From NCBI GenBank assembly GCA_963843605.1, contig CAWJLA010000005.1, forward strand, positions 248,001-312,000: a stretch of DNA of 64,000 nucleotides, given 5' to 3'. Under the pieces are notes generated by a model. That model was not told the DNA's origin, did not search any database, and saw only the letters and a list, made by a program, of their open reading frames with translations. The DNA is from FEN-1297 sp963843605 (GTDB lineage Bacteria > Bacteroidota > Ignavibacteria > Ignavibacteriales > Ignavibacteriaceae). Shown one piece after another: positions 54,301 through 62,373 of the stretch; position 1 is the first letter of the stretch, and every line of letters begins with the position of its first letter. The position numbers and the translations under genes were made by a program.

Positions 54301-54469
54301 AGGCTACAACACGCTTCAGCCTTTAACACCGAAAGGGCTGGTAAAGAGCGGCCCGAACCAAGGCAGAGAAGTATACAGCTATTATCCTCCTACAAATAAT
54401 AATCCGGAATATGCAAGCGACCCGGCTTCACGCTGGCAGATGCAGTTAGGTCTCAGATATACGTTCTAG
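51335..54469 (+). CDS. Oar-like TonB-dependent outer-membrane protein
   Basis: A 1044-residue receptor of the OmpA-related Oar type. Signal peptide (about 1-27, ending IYSQG), carboxypeptidase-regulatory-like domain (about 30-120: ASINGTVTDQNGEPLPAASI, ELTISFVGYKTQKHTIQRL), a plug starting VTVSAKRSAVINENRTG with IQIDGTQYNDLFGL and GGFTGGGINAITRSGTNEYH, then a long barrel ending MQLGLRYTF. Oar-like proteins mediate adhesion or protein and peptide uptake or export in Bacteroidota and myxobacteria. AAAGGAG stands 3-9 bases before the ATG. A strong terminator follows. It is a single-gene unit, divergent to the other receptor. Confidence 0.92.
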   Translation: MKLYFTRFFFLLMAVVVLIAAPRIYSQGATTASINGTVTDQNGEPLPAASIIAVHEPSGTQYGTTTRENGKYNLPGLRVGGPYELTISFVGYKTQKHTIQRLQLGETYSLNIKLSETAIELSNVTVSAKRSAVINENRTGSVQNVTAKQIEEIPTISRSFSNFAKMSPLFSGTGYSAAGQNNRYNNIQIDGTQYNDLFGLAGTGTPGGQTGTNPISLDAIQEFQVVIAPFDVRLGGFTGGGINAITRSGTNEYHGSIYAYGRNQSLVGNKLGGVDQPVNDFKDEQYGIRFGGPIMKDKIFFFVNGELTGYNQPLSNLSLTSTTDSVAQRIETIMASRGMKVGNYTPFTSKQPSGKFFARLDFNLSENQKLSIHDNYVNAKKDVLGYRNSTSNFSFDSYLYVMKDVTNNLVAQLNSTFGNTMSNEFTLGYTTIRDDRGPDGALTPQVVVNDVSHYYMGTDQYSSANKLNQDIFELTDNFTYYTGNHTITVGTHNEFFSFYNLFIRSYAGYWSYNSLQDLIDNNVGTYSVDYSRTGNPEPAASFNVRQYGLYAQDEWNVTPNVRLTFGLRMDDPILPDQPNNNDSLSYYYPGYSTTKVPSGNILWSPRFGFNWDVKGDRTTQVRGGIGIFTGRPPYVWISNQYGNTGTSIAEIYTKNINQPFVADPANQPRPGTGSYQSEVDLSDPNLKFPQLLRYDLGVDHQLPFGFIGTAEFLYSKNINEMTYSKLNIININNPGVFTGNGPNDNRPLYGGTDHKNGNFNDIMYLKNTSKGYSYNFTIQLQRNVAEGISTSIGYTNGTAKDVNSVASSQAQSQMRYSPISGNPNNPPLATSDYQIKNRFFVSLAYSHEFWKNALTSISLFYNGQTGQPYSFTYYGDINGDGFDRNDLMYIPKDNSDILLGSIDKNGAYVPASASTYDQFNQYINNNDYLRTHRGQISQRNAATDPWNSYVDLQVSQDIPIVDGQKVTVNFNILNLMNLLNSKWGWVETVGYNTLQPLTPKGLVKSGPNQGREVYSYYPPTNNNPEYASDPASRWQMQLGLRYTF

Positions 54470-54487
54470 TACTTAACTTAAAAAGAC

Positions 54488-54520
54488 AAAAAGCCTTTAG
54501 ATTATTTCTAAAGGCTTTTT
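54488..54520 (+). terminator. Intrinsic terminator of the Oar-like gene
   Basis: A perfect 13-bp stem AAAAAGCCTTTAG / CTAAAGGCTTTTT with a 7-base loop and a trailing T-rich run, 19 bases after the stop. Confidence 0.9.
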
Positions 54521-54639
54521 TATTTTAAAATGTTTTAAGCTCGTGCAATAGAAGTTTTTTATTGTGATAGGATTCACTGAAAGCTATTATTAAAATGTTA
54601 TTTTAGTGTAAATTTTTTTTGCAAGAATCGATAGTCAAT

Positions 54640-54786
54640 ATGCTTTGGACCGTAATATTATTAATGTTTTTGTTTTGGCTGTTCGGAGTAATCTTTAAGA
54701 TTTCGGCCGGCGGAATTTTGCATATTGTATTAATTGTAGCCGTAATTCTGCTGGTAATAAACCTCCTAAAAACCGCGAAGACGTAA
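54640..54786 (+). CDS. lmo0937-type tiny membrane protein (DUF5670-like), second copy
   Basis: A 48-residue protein starting MLWTVILLMFLFWLFGVIF, with SAGGILHIVLIVAVILL and ending NLLKTAKT. It shares with the protein at 10304 the MLxxI/V start, the WLxG turn, the GGxxHI motif and a short basic tail, so it belongs to the same lmo0937 family. No clear ribosome site is visible. It stands alone between the Oar-like gene and the convergent rsmE. Function not established; the family is often stress-induced. Confidence 0.75.
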   Translation: MLWTVILLMFLFWLFGVIFKISAGGILHIVLIVAVILLVINLLKTAKT

Positions 54787-54808
54787 CAAACATCAGTTAA
54801 AATAATTT

Positions 54809-55507
54809 TTATTTACATAGATACGAAGCGCATACTATTACAGCTGTTTCGCTTCTTAATCTAGTATCCGATAATTTATATATATCGTCACCTTTAAATA
54901 AATTCAGCTCCTTTTCGCTTAATCCGCCTTCCGGACCGAATATGAAATATGAATCTTCCGAATCATCTATTTTATCGGGATAAAAACCGTTTGAACTGTT
55001 TTGTTCGAATACGAATTTTGCCCCATATCTGTCAGCAATTTCATCGGGTCCTCCGGAAATTTCAATAGCCGGCAGAAAGCTTCTTAACGATTGCTTCATC
55101 GCCGCAAGCACTATCTTATTCCATCTGTCCGTCTTACTGCCCTTTGCCACTGCTCTTTCAGCATCGTAAATAATAAAGTGAGTAACCCCGAGCTCAACCG
55201 ATTTTTCCATTGCAAATTCAAAACGGTCGGCGCTTTTAAGTCTCGGTATGCAAAAAAATATTTTCTTAAATTTGTCGGTATATGTAAATTTTTCTTCGGC
55301 GATAAGCAGTAAATGATCTTTATTTATTATGCTTATTTCGCAGCAGTTTATATTTCCTCTACCGTCGGTTACAAAAATTTTCTCTCCCTGTTTATGCCGC
55401 ATAACTTTTGAAGCATGATGAAAATCTTCGCCTTCAAGAATAATTTTATCTTCAGCAAAATTTTCAGGGGGAGTATAATACAATTCTATGTTAGAAAGAT
55501 ATTCCAA
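54809..55507 (-). CDS. rsmE: 16S rRNA m3U1498 methyltransferase
   Basis: A 232-residue SPOUT-class enzyme that methylates U1498 of 16S rRNA with SAM. N-terminal PUA-like part: ILEGEDFHHASKVMRHKQGE and IFVTDGRGNINCCEI. The knotted C-terminal part has FEFAMEKSVELGVTHFII, YFIFGPEGGLSEKELNLF and LSDTRLRSETAVIVCASYL, the SAM-binding trefoil signature. Length is normal for the family. The chosen ATG overlaps the upstream gene by 17 bases; a start a few codons on, at LYYTPPEN, would fit the family N-terminus as well. It forms a two-gene unit with the BamA-like gene upstream. Confidence 0.92.
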   Translation of the reverse strand: MEYLSNIELYYTPPENFAEDKIILEGEDFHHASKVMRHKQGEKIFVTDGRGNINCCEISIINKDHLLLIAEEKFTYTDKFKKIFFCIPRLKSADRFEFAMEKSVELGVTHFIIYDAERAVAKGSKTDRWNKIVLAAMKQSLRSFLPAIEISGGPDEIADRYGAKFVFEQNSSNGFYPDKIDDSEDSYFIFGPEGGLSEKELNLFKGDDIYKLSDTRLRSETAVIVCASYLCK

Positions 55508-56831
55508 GTGCTAAAATCCATTCTGAATTTCCGTAATCGTTTAACGCATACTCGATTCTTAAAATGTTGTAAGGCAAAATTAAAAAAATTAATCCGGTGC
55601 CGTAGCCGGTCTGAAGATTTTTTGTGCTAAAGTTCTGTCCTCTGAATAAAGTAGTTCCGGTATCGCAGAATAATTCCAAATAAAGAGCCATCCGGTAAGA
55701 AAGCAATGACTTAGGTACGATGGGAATGAAATCAAGATTTAAATTCATGTCTTTCATTAAAGGATAATTAAACTCCAATGACCCCAGGTACGAATCATTC
55801 CCTTCCATTTCTGTACTAAAATATCCTCTTATTCTTTCGTTATAACCTAAAAAGGAATAATTATAAAAAGGTATATTGCCCCCGAAAGTAAATCTGCCGG
55901 CAAAACGCCATTTTGCTCTTAATTCCGAAAACAATAGCCGGTATTCTCTGAAGTCAATGTCGGCAATCTTATAATTTATTCCGTTTATTCCGAATCCCTT
56001 AAATATTATATCCGCCATTGTGTACAAGCCTTTACTGGGGAATTGTGCCAGATCTCTGGTATCGTGTGTATACGATATTCCCAAAGACAAAGTCCTGTCA
56101 ATCCTTCCGTCCGATGCCGATATTCCTTTACGATAGAAAGGAGTTTCTACATAATCATAACCGAACATAAAATCGGCTCTGTTAAATAAGCCGAATCTCT
56201 TTCCGAAATCTACTGAAGCCGTGTAATATTTTTGATTGAATTCCGCGCCGTGAAGATATTGGGCAAGGGTGCTTTTATTTTTCAATCTCTGATAAGAAAT
56301 TTCAAAGCTAAGGTCGATTTTTTCTTTTTCAAAAAGGTACGGATAGTTGTAATAAAGTAGTATAATCGGATTGTACCCCAGTCCTAACCTTGCCTGCATG
56401 GTTTCATTCTTGCCGCCTAAATTTCGTATCCCGAGATCCATACCGTATGATACTTTTCCCCAGTCCTGGTCGCGCAATTCTACAAACGGTATCGGGTAGA
56501 AGTACCAGCTTTCTTCAACGCGTATAATAATAAAGTTTTTGTTATTAATTCTTTCGGCTGAGAAAACAACACTTGTGAAAATTCCGAGACTGTAAACCCG
56601 TTCTTTATTGTAATTCAATAAACCGGAATTCACGGTATCATCAATACCGAAAGTAAGTTCTCTTTTTATCACCTTTGATTCGGTAGCTCTGTTGCCCCGG
56701 ATAATAATGGAATCGACCTTAATAGAATAGCTGCCCTTATAAACAAGTGTATCAGCAGTTTGAGCAATTATGAAACCCGGTAGAAATAGAAGGAAAAAAA
56801 AGACAAGCCCGTATTTAACGAATTGGTTGAT
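55491..56831 (-). CDS. BamA/TamA-like outer-membrane protein, no canonical start codon
   Basis: The C-terminal part is a BamA/Omp85-like barrel ending NSEWILALGISF; the middle has a POTRA domain, VDSIIIRGNRATESKVIKRE then GLLNYNKERVYSLGIFTSVV. The first standard start in frame is a GTG at 56672, inside the POTRA and without a signal peptide. Upstream the frame stays open and encodes a signal peptide, YGLVFFFLLFLPGFIIAQT, directly before the POTRA, back to a TAA. No ATG, GTG or TTG occurs there; an ATC at 56831 stands 11 bases after GGAG. So the true start is either a non-standard codon or an ATG altered by mutation or error. With it the protein has about 446 residues, one POTRA and a 16-strand-type barrel. 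Confidence 0.8.
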   Translation of the reverse strand: MNQFVKYGLVFFFLLFLPGFIIAQTADTLVYKGSYSIKVDSIIIRGNRATESKVIKRELTFGIDDTVNSGLLNYNKERVYSLGIFTSVVFSAERINNKNFIIIRVEESWYFYPIPFVELRDQDWGKVSYGMDLGIRNLGGKNETMQARLGLGYNPIILLYYNYPYLFEKEKIDLSFEISYQRLKNKSTLAQYLHGAEFNQKYYTASVDFGKRFGLFNRADFMFGYDYVETPFYRKGISASDGRIDRTLSLGISYTHDTRDLAQFPSKGLYTMADIIFKGFGINGINYKIADIDFREYRLLFSELRAKWRFAGRFTFGGNIPFYNYSFLGYNERIRGYFSTEMEGNDSYLGSLEFNYPLMKDMNLNLDFIPIVPKSLLSYRMALYLELFCDTGTTLFRGQNFSTKNLQTGYGTGLIFLILPYNILRIEYALNDYGNSEWILALGISF

Positions 56832-56862
56832 AAATTATTTAACTCCTTTAGAATTTAAAAAA

Positions 56863-56887
56863 GCGGCGCTCCTGAGATAAGCGCCGC
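56863..56887 (-). terminator. Intrinsic terminator of gcvP
   Basis: GCGGCGCT pairs with AGCGCCGC around a 9-base loop; on the minus strand it is followed by TTTTTT. It lies 8 bases past the gcvP stop. Confidence 0.85.
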
Positions 56888-56894
56888 ATTAATT

Positions 56895-59795
56895 TTATGC
56901 TACCGATTCTTCGATATAATCGGAAATGGGATTACAACTGCATATTAGATTTCTATCGCCGTATGCATTATCTATTCTTCCTACGCTGGGCCAGAATTTA
57001 CTGAATTTAGTCCAAGCCGCAGGATATGCAGCTTTTTCCCTTGAGTAGGAATGATGCCAGTCATTCTGAATTACGCTGATAGCAGTATGGGGTGAATTTT
57101 TCAAAACATTATCATTAACGTCCGCCATACCCTGTTCTATTTCTCTGATCTCCTCACGGATGCACAGCATTGCTTCACAAAAACGATCCAGTTCAGCTTT
57201 AGATTCACTCTCGGTAGGTTCAACCATTAAAGTACCGGCCACCGGGAAAGATACCGTCGGAGCATGATATCCGTAATCCATTAATCGTTTGGCTATATCT
57301 TCTACTTCAATGTGCGCGGAAGTTTTAAAATTACGCATGTCGAAAATTAATTCATGTCCGACTCTTTTAAACTTTCCGGTATATAAAATCTTAAATGATG
57401 CTTCGAGTTTGCTTTTAATATAATTAGCGTTAAGTATAGCGGTCTTTGATGCATGCGTTAGACCTTTCTCACCCATCATTCTGATATATGCAAATGAAAT
57501 AACCAAAATATCTGCACTTCCCCACGGAGCCGATGCAACCGCATGAATTCCCTTTTCCCTTTTTAAATCGACCACCGGATGACCGGGCAGAAACGGAATC
57601 AAATGCTTTGCAACCCCGATCGGTCCCATTCCCGGGCCGCCGCCGCCGTGAGGTATACAGAAAGTTTTATGAAGATTAAGGTGACATACATCCGCGCCGA
57701 TAAAACCCGGACTTGTTAAACCAACCTGCGCGTTCAGATTTGCACCGTCCATATATACCTGCCCGCCGTTTTGATGAATGATTGAGCAAATAGTCTTTAT
57801 ATCTTCTTCAAAAACACCGTGAGTTGACGGATATGTTATCATCAAACCGGCAAGGTTTTCTTTTTGAAGAACCGCTTTATTTTCCAAATCGGATAAATCG
57901 ACATTACCCTTCTCATCGCAGTTTACAACCACTACTTTCATTCCCGCCATCACCGCACTAGCCGGATTTGTACCGTGTGCTGAAGACGGAATTAATACTA
58001 CATTGCGATGACTGTTGCCGTTGCTAATATGGAACTGGCGAATAACCATAAGCCCTGTATATTCCCCCTGTGCGCCCGAATTCGGCTGGAAGGAAACCGC
58101 TGAGAAACCGGTAATTTCGGCAAGATCCTTTTCCAGTTCCTTGAACATTTCCATGTATCCTTTCGCCTGTTCAAGCGGAATAAACGGATGGAGTTCGGCA
58201 AATTCCGGCCAGGTAATCGGCAGCATTTCGGTAGTTGCATTCAGTTTCATGGTGCACGATCCCAGAGGTATCATCGAATGCGCGAGGGATAGATCTTTAT
58301 TTTCCAGTCTTTTCATGTACCTCAGCATTTCGGTTTCGGAATGATAAGAATTGAATACAGGATGTTTTAAATAATGAGATTTCCTTAAAAATTGATCCGG
58401 AATAACACCGGTATTATTTCCGGTTATAGAGGTGATCTCTTTCTTCGAAATATTTTTTCCCGATGCTTTGGAAAATATTTTTATTATTTCCGCTATATCG
58501 CTGAACCCGGTTTTTTCGTTTATCGTAATGCCGATGATATTATGTTTTACATATCTGAAATTGATTCCGGTTTTTATAGAAATCTGTCTGATTTTATTTA
58601 CAAGCTGTATATTTTCATCGTCAAACTCAATCTTCAATGTATCGAAATAAACAGCGTTTGTTTGATTAAATCCTAAATAATTTAATGCATTGTCAAGGAA
58701 AGAAGACAGTTCATGAATTCTTTCCGCAATTCTTTTGATTCCCTCCGGACCATGATAAACGGCATACATTCCGGCAATTACGGCAAGCAGTACTTGCGAC
58801 GTACAAATATTGCTTGTAGCTTTTTCCCGCCTTATGTGCTGCTCTCTCGTCTGCAGGGCCATCCTGAATGCCAGATCGCCGTGAGTATCTTTTGATACTC
58901 CGATTATCCTTCCGGGAATTTGTCTTTTATATTCTTCTTTTGTCGCAAAATATGCCGCATGCGGACCTCCGAATCCCATAGGTACTCCGAACCGCTGACT
59001 GCTTCCTACTACGGCATCCGCACCGAATTCTCCGGGCGATTTAAGAACGGCAAGACTTAACAGATCAGCTGCGACTACTTTATAAATATTTTTGCCGGCA
59101 GCTGCTTCAAATAATTCCCTGTAATCGTTAACCGCGCCCTGTTCGGCAGGGTACTGCACCAGAATTCCGAAAACATTATCGCTTAATTCCACAGTACGGT
59201 GATCACCGATATTTAATTTTATACCAAGCGGAACCGATCTGGTTTTCAAAACATCGATTGTCTGGGGGAAACATTCTTCGGAAACAAAAAACTCATTGGC
59301 CTGGCTGTTTTTTCTCATCGAATAAAACATTGACATAGCTTCTGCGGCGGAAGTTCCTTCGTCGAGCAGCGAGGCATTAGCTATTTTCATTCCCGTTAAA
59401 TCAATTATCATTGTCTGAAAGTTCAGCAAAGCTTCGAGTCTGCCCTGCGAAATTTCCGCCTGGTAAGGAGTATACTGCGTGTACCATCCCGGGTTCTCGA
59501 GAATATTTCTCTGAATTACCGGCGGAGTTATTGTAGGATTATATCCCATACCTATATATGATTTAAAGACTTTATTTTTCGAAGCAATTTTTTTCAAATG
59601 CTCAATAAAGTCGTACTCGGATAAAGGTTCGTTCAATTTTAATTTTTTACTGAGTTTTATTTGAGAAGGAACAGTTTCGTCAATTAAATTATCCAACGAA
59701 CTTACACCGATTACCTTAAGCATTTCATTTATTTCCGTACCGGAAGGCCCGATATGTCTGGCCTCAAACTGATCCGAATGATTGAAGTATTTCAT
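56895..59795 (-). CDS. gcvP: Glycine dehydrogenase (decarboxylating), P-protein
   Basis: A 966-residue, undivided P-protein of the glycine cleavage system, which decarboxylates glycine with pyridoxal phosphate and passes the aminomethyl group to lipoylated H-protein. N-terminal half: FEARHIGPSGTEINEML, SYIGMGYNPTITPPVIQRNI, LLDEGTSAAEAMSMFY. C-terminal half: SMIPLGSCTMKLNATTEM, FQPNSGAQGEYTGL, and the PLP-binding Lys710 in CHLNLHKTFCIPHGGGGPG. I start at ATG six codons after an in-frame TTG, matching the usual family N-terminus. The other gcv genes are not adjacent, and no glycine riboswitch is seen upstream. A terminator follows. Confidence 0.96.
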   Translation of the reverse strand: MKYFNHSDQFEARHIGPSGTEINEMLKVIGVSSLDNLIDETVPSQIKLSKKLKLNEPLSEYDFIEHLKKIASKNKVFKSYIGMGYNPTITPPVIQRNILENPGWYTQYTPYQAEISQGRLEALLNFQTMIIDLTGMKIANASLLDEGTSAAEAMSMFYSMRKNSQANEFFVSEECFPQTIDVLKTRSVPLGIKLNIGDHRTVELSDNVFGILVQYPAEQGAVNDYRELFEAAAGKNIYKVVAADLLSLAVLKSPGEFGADAVVGSSQRFGVPMGFGGPHAAYFATKEEYKRQIPGRIIGVSKDTHGDLAFRMALQTREQHIRREKATSNICTSQVLLAVIAGMYAVYHGPEGIKRIAERIHELSSFLDNALNYLGFNQTNAVYFDTLKIEFDDENIQLVNKIRQISIKTGINFRYVKHNIIGITINEKTGFSDIAEIIKIFSKASGKNISKKEITSITGNNTGVIPDQFLRKSHYLKHPVFNSYHSETEMLRYMKRLENKDLSLAHSMIPLGSCTMKLNATTEMLPITWPEFAELHPFIPLEQAKGYMEMFKELEKDLAEITGFSAVSFQPNSGAQGEYTGLMVIRQFHISNGNSHRNVVLIPSSAHGTNPASAVMAGMKVVVVNCDEKGNVDLSDLENKAVLQKENLAGLMITYPSTHGVFEEDIKTICSIIHQNGGQVYMDGANLNAQVGLTSPGFIGADVCHLNLHKTFCIPHGGGGPGMGPIGVAKHLIPFLPGHPVVDLKREKGIHAVASAPWGSADILVISFAYIRMMGEKGLTHASKTAILNANYIKSKLEASFKILYTGKFKRVGHELIFDMRNFKTSAHIEVEDIAKRLMDYGYHAPTVSFPVAGTLMVEPTESESKAELDRFCEAMLCIREEIREIEQGMADVNDNVLKNSPHTAISVIQNDWHHSYSREKAAYPAAWTKFSKFWPSVGRIDNAYGDRNLICSCNPISDYIEESVA

Positions 59796-59952
59796 AAGAT
59801 TTATTATATCCAAACTTTAGTTTAATTAATTGTTTTATTTTTAATATTGAAAAATAATCAAAGTTTATGATCTAAAAAAAATAATTAGAGGCAAATTACA
59901 GGGTATTTAAAGACAATAACTTTAACAATGATTTTTAAGTAAATTGATGGTT

Positions 59953-60750
59953 TTAAGCTGAGTTTGATTGATCATCAAGAATTTTTTGCAGAGCAACGTG
60001 CGCGGCATTTTGTTCGGCGGTTTTTTTATTCTTGCCCCTTCCTTTTCCGTATTCAACATTACCAATTTCAACTTTTATAGTGAATATTCTGTTGTGCTGA
60101 GGACCTTCTTCCTTGATTACCGAATAAACCGGGTTGTCAAGTTTATTAGCCTGAGCGTATTCGAGAAGCTGGCTTTTAAAGTTTTCATCTATCAGGTAGA
60201 AATCATCCTTTGAATTCGGCTCAATCAGTACTTTATGAATAAAAGCCTTAGCGCCTTCCAAACCGCTGTCCAGGTATATTGCACCTATAAGCGCTTCGGT
60301 TGCATCTGCTAAAACCGTCCTAGAACCGTTTTTAAAAGTATTGGACAGGTTTTTACTAACAAGAATAAAATCGACCAAATGTATCGATTCGGCTGCATCG
60401 GCTAGGGCAATACGGTTAACTAATTTAGCCCTTATTTTAGTCAAAAAGCCTTCGTCTTTGTCGGGAAATTCTTCAAACAGATACTCGGCAACCACCAGAT
60501 TCAGTATTGAGTCACCCAGGAATTCGAGCCTCTCGTTAGAAACGTCATAATCGCTGTTTTGTTCAAGGAACGATCTGTGCATGAGTGCTTGAATAAAATA
60601 ATCTCTGTTTTTAATATTAAAGCCGACAAGATTTTGGAGTCTCGCAAATTTTTGAGGAGTCAGTAAGCGGGTAACATATTTAGATTTATTTCTCTCTTCC
60701 CGCTGTTTTAATTTTTCAAAAAGCCACGATAACATTTTACTCAAGATCAT
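59953..60750 (-). CDS. rnc: Ribonuclease III
   Basis: A 265-residue double-stranded RNA endonuclease for rRNA and mRNA processing. The catalytic domain has the family signature NERLEFLGDSILNLVVAEYL with the metal-binding Glu and Asp, and later LADATEALIGAIYLDSG. The C-terminal dsRNA-binding domain (about 192-262) contains LLEYAQANKLDNPVYSVI and GKGRGKNKKTAEQNAAHVAL. A basic N-terminal extension of about 30 residues precedes it. Its ATG overlaps the fabF stop codon by four bases (ATGA), so translation is coupled; fab-rnc is a conserved order in many bacteria. Confidence 0.95.
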   Translation of the reverse strand: MILSKMLSWLFEKLKQREERNKSKYVTRLLTPQKFARLQNLVGFNIKNRDYFIQALMHRSFLEQNSDYDVSNERLEFLGDSILNLVVAEYLFEEFPDKDEGFLTKIRAKLVNRIALADAAESIHLVDFILVSKNLSNTFKNGSRTVLADATEALIGAIYLDSGLEGAKAFIHKVLIEPNSKDDFYLIDENFKSQLLEYAQANKLDNPVYSVIKEEGPQHNRIFTIKVEIGNVEYGKGRGKNKKTAEQNAAHVALQKILDDQSNSA

Positions 60751-61994
60751 TCCTCTAACTTTTTAAACAGCAACGAAGCGTTGTGCCCGCCGAAACCGAA
60801 TGTATTGCTTATTGCGCAATTCACTTCTTTAGTAGTAGCCTTCAGAGGGCTATAATTAAGATCGCACTCAGGATCAGGATTTGTTAAATTAATTGTCGGC
60901 GGTATAAGACTGTTTTTAATTGCCAGTACGGTAGCAACCGCCTCTATTCCTCCGGCTGCCCCCAGCAGATGTCCGGTCATAGATTTAGTGGAGCTTACCA
61001 CAAGTTTATATGCATGATCGCCGAAAACCGTTTTAATGGCAATAGTTTCGTTAAGATCGTTATACGGAGTAGAAGTACCATGGGCATTTATATAGTCCAC
61101 GTCTTCGGGTGAAACTTCTGCGTCTGCAATTGCTTCCCGCATTGATCGTACCGCACCTTCTCCGCCGGGTGCCGGCGCCGTAATATGATATGCATCGCCG
61201 GTTAAACCCACACCGCAAATTTCACAATAGATTTTCGCACCGCGCGAAACGGCATGTCCGTATTCTTCGAGTACTATCGTTCCCGCACCTTCTCCCATTA
61301 CAAAGCCGTTCCTGTCTTTATCAAACGGTCTGGAAGCTTCTTTGTATCTGTCATTCCAGCGGGATAAAGCTTTCATTGCGTTAAACCCTCCGATAGACAT
61401 TTCAGTTATGGCGGCTTCCGAACCGCCGCAGAGCATCATATCGGCGCTGCCTCTTTGAATAAGCATAAAGGCATCGGCAATTGCATGTGAAGATGTGGCA
61501 CATGCCGAAGTTGTTGCATAGTTAGGGCCTTTTAATCCGTATTTTATTGATATTTGTCCTGCCGCAATATCCGAGATCATCATGGTAACGAAGAAAGGAC
61601 TGATAAGACGGGGATTTTTCGATTCGAAATAATTCCAGTGCTGCTGCTGATTAGTTACCATACCGCCGATACCGCTGCCGAAAATAACGCCGAACCGATC
61701 TTTGTTTACTTTATCAAGATTTACTTCGGAATCGGAAACGGCCATTTCGGATGTTGCAAGCGCAAACTGCGAGAACGGATCTAATCTTTTAGCCGTTTTT
61801 TTATCAAAAAAATTCTCGGCATTAAAGTTTTTCACTTCCGCGGCAAACTGAGTTTCAAAATTTGAGGCATCGAATTTAGTAATAGGGGCAACACCGTTAA
61901 CGCCGCTAATCAGCGCATTCCAGTAATCGCCGATTCCGATACCTATCGGAGTAATTGCCCCGAGCCCGGTGACAACTACCCGCCTTTTTTTCAT
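60747..61994 (-). CDS. fabF: 3-oxoacyl-ACP synthase II
   Basis: A 415-residue condensing enzyme that elongates acyl-ACP with malonyl-ACP. The Cys-His-His active site is visible: Cys165 in TTSACATSSHAIADA, His305 in NAHGTSTPYND and His342 in KSMTGHLLGAAGGIE. The start MKKRRVVVTGLGAITPIG and the end FGFGGHNASLLFKKLEE are standard. It lies between acpP and rnc; a hairpin in the acpP-fabF gap may lower its expression relative to acpP. Confidence 0.97.
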   Translation of the reverse strand: MKKRRVVVTGLGAITPIGIGIGDYWNALISGVNGVAPITKFDASNFETQFAAEVKNFNAENFFDKKTAKRLDPFSQFALATSEMAVSDSEVNLDKVNKDRFGVIFGSGIGGMVTNQQQHWNYFESKNPRLISPFFVTMMISDIAAGQISIKYGLKGPNYATTSACATSSHAIADAFMLIQRGSADMMLCGGSEAAITEMSIGGFNAMKALSRWNDRYKEASRPFDKDRNGFVMGEGAGTIVLEEYGHAVSRGAKIYCEICGVGLTGDAYHITAPAPGGEGAVRSMREAIADAEVSPEDVDYINAHGTSTPYNDLNETIAIKTVFGDHAYKLVVSSTKSMTGHLLGAAGGIEAVATVLAIKNSLIPPTINLTNPDPECDLNYSPLKATTKEVNCAISNTFGFGGHNASLLFKKLEE

Positions 61995-62056
61995 ATATTT
62001 CTCCTGATTAAAGAATAGCTATCAAACTATTTTGAAGCAATAAAGAGATAGGTAAA

Positions 62057-62078
62057 GTCGAGAAATAATTTTCTCGAC
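62057..62078 (-). terminator. Hairpin between acpP and fabF (possible attenuator)
   Basis: GTCGAGAAA pairs with TTTCTCGAC around a 4-base loop. On the minus strand only a short T run follows, so it is a weak terminator or a 3' stabiliser for acpP mRNA. Confidence 0.55.
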
Positions 62079-62088
62079 CCGTTTTTAA

Positions 62089-62322
62089 TTAACCTAATTT
62101 TTCTTTCAAATATTTTACTGCATCACCTACCGTACCGATCTTTTCAGCATCTTCATCAGGTATCGATACTTGGAAAGCGCTTTCGAATCCCATAACTAAT
62201 TCGACTATATCTAATGAATCAGCGCCCAAATCATTTGTAAAAGAGGCTTCCGGTGTGATTTGTGATTCTTCTACACCTAGTTTATCGATAATGATTTCTT
62301 TTACTTTTGCCTCAACGTCCAT
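62089..62322 (-). CDS. acpP: Acyl carrier protein
   Basis: A 77-residue acidic four-helix protein carrying acyl chains on a 4'-phosphopantetheine attached to Ser36 in LGADSLDIVELVMGFE. The second recognition helix and the loop FQVSIPDEDAEKIGTVGDAV are standard. A ribosome site AGGAG stands about 7 bases before the ATG. It is placed between fabG and fabF, the typical fatty-acid operon order. Confidence 0.97.
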   Translation of the reverse strand: MDVEAKVKEIIIDKLGVEESQITPEASFTNDLGADSLDIVELVMGFESAFQVSIPDEDAEKIGTVGDAVKYLKEKLG

Positions 62323-62373
62323 TTGTGTCTCCTGTTAGTTTGTTTATATGAATTAATAGATTATACTTACCTA

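Noticed and set aside
59796..59952. Possible glycine riboswitch upstream of gcvP
   Set aside because: The minus-strand leader lacks the conserved GGAGA and paired stem elements of glycine aptamers and is plain AT-rich sequence.
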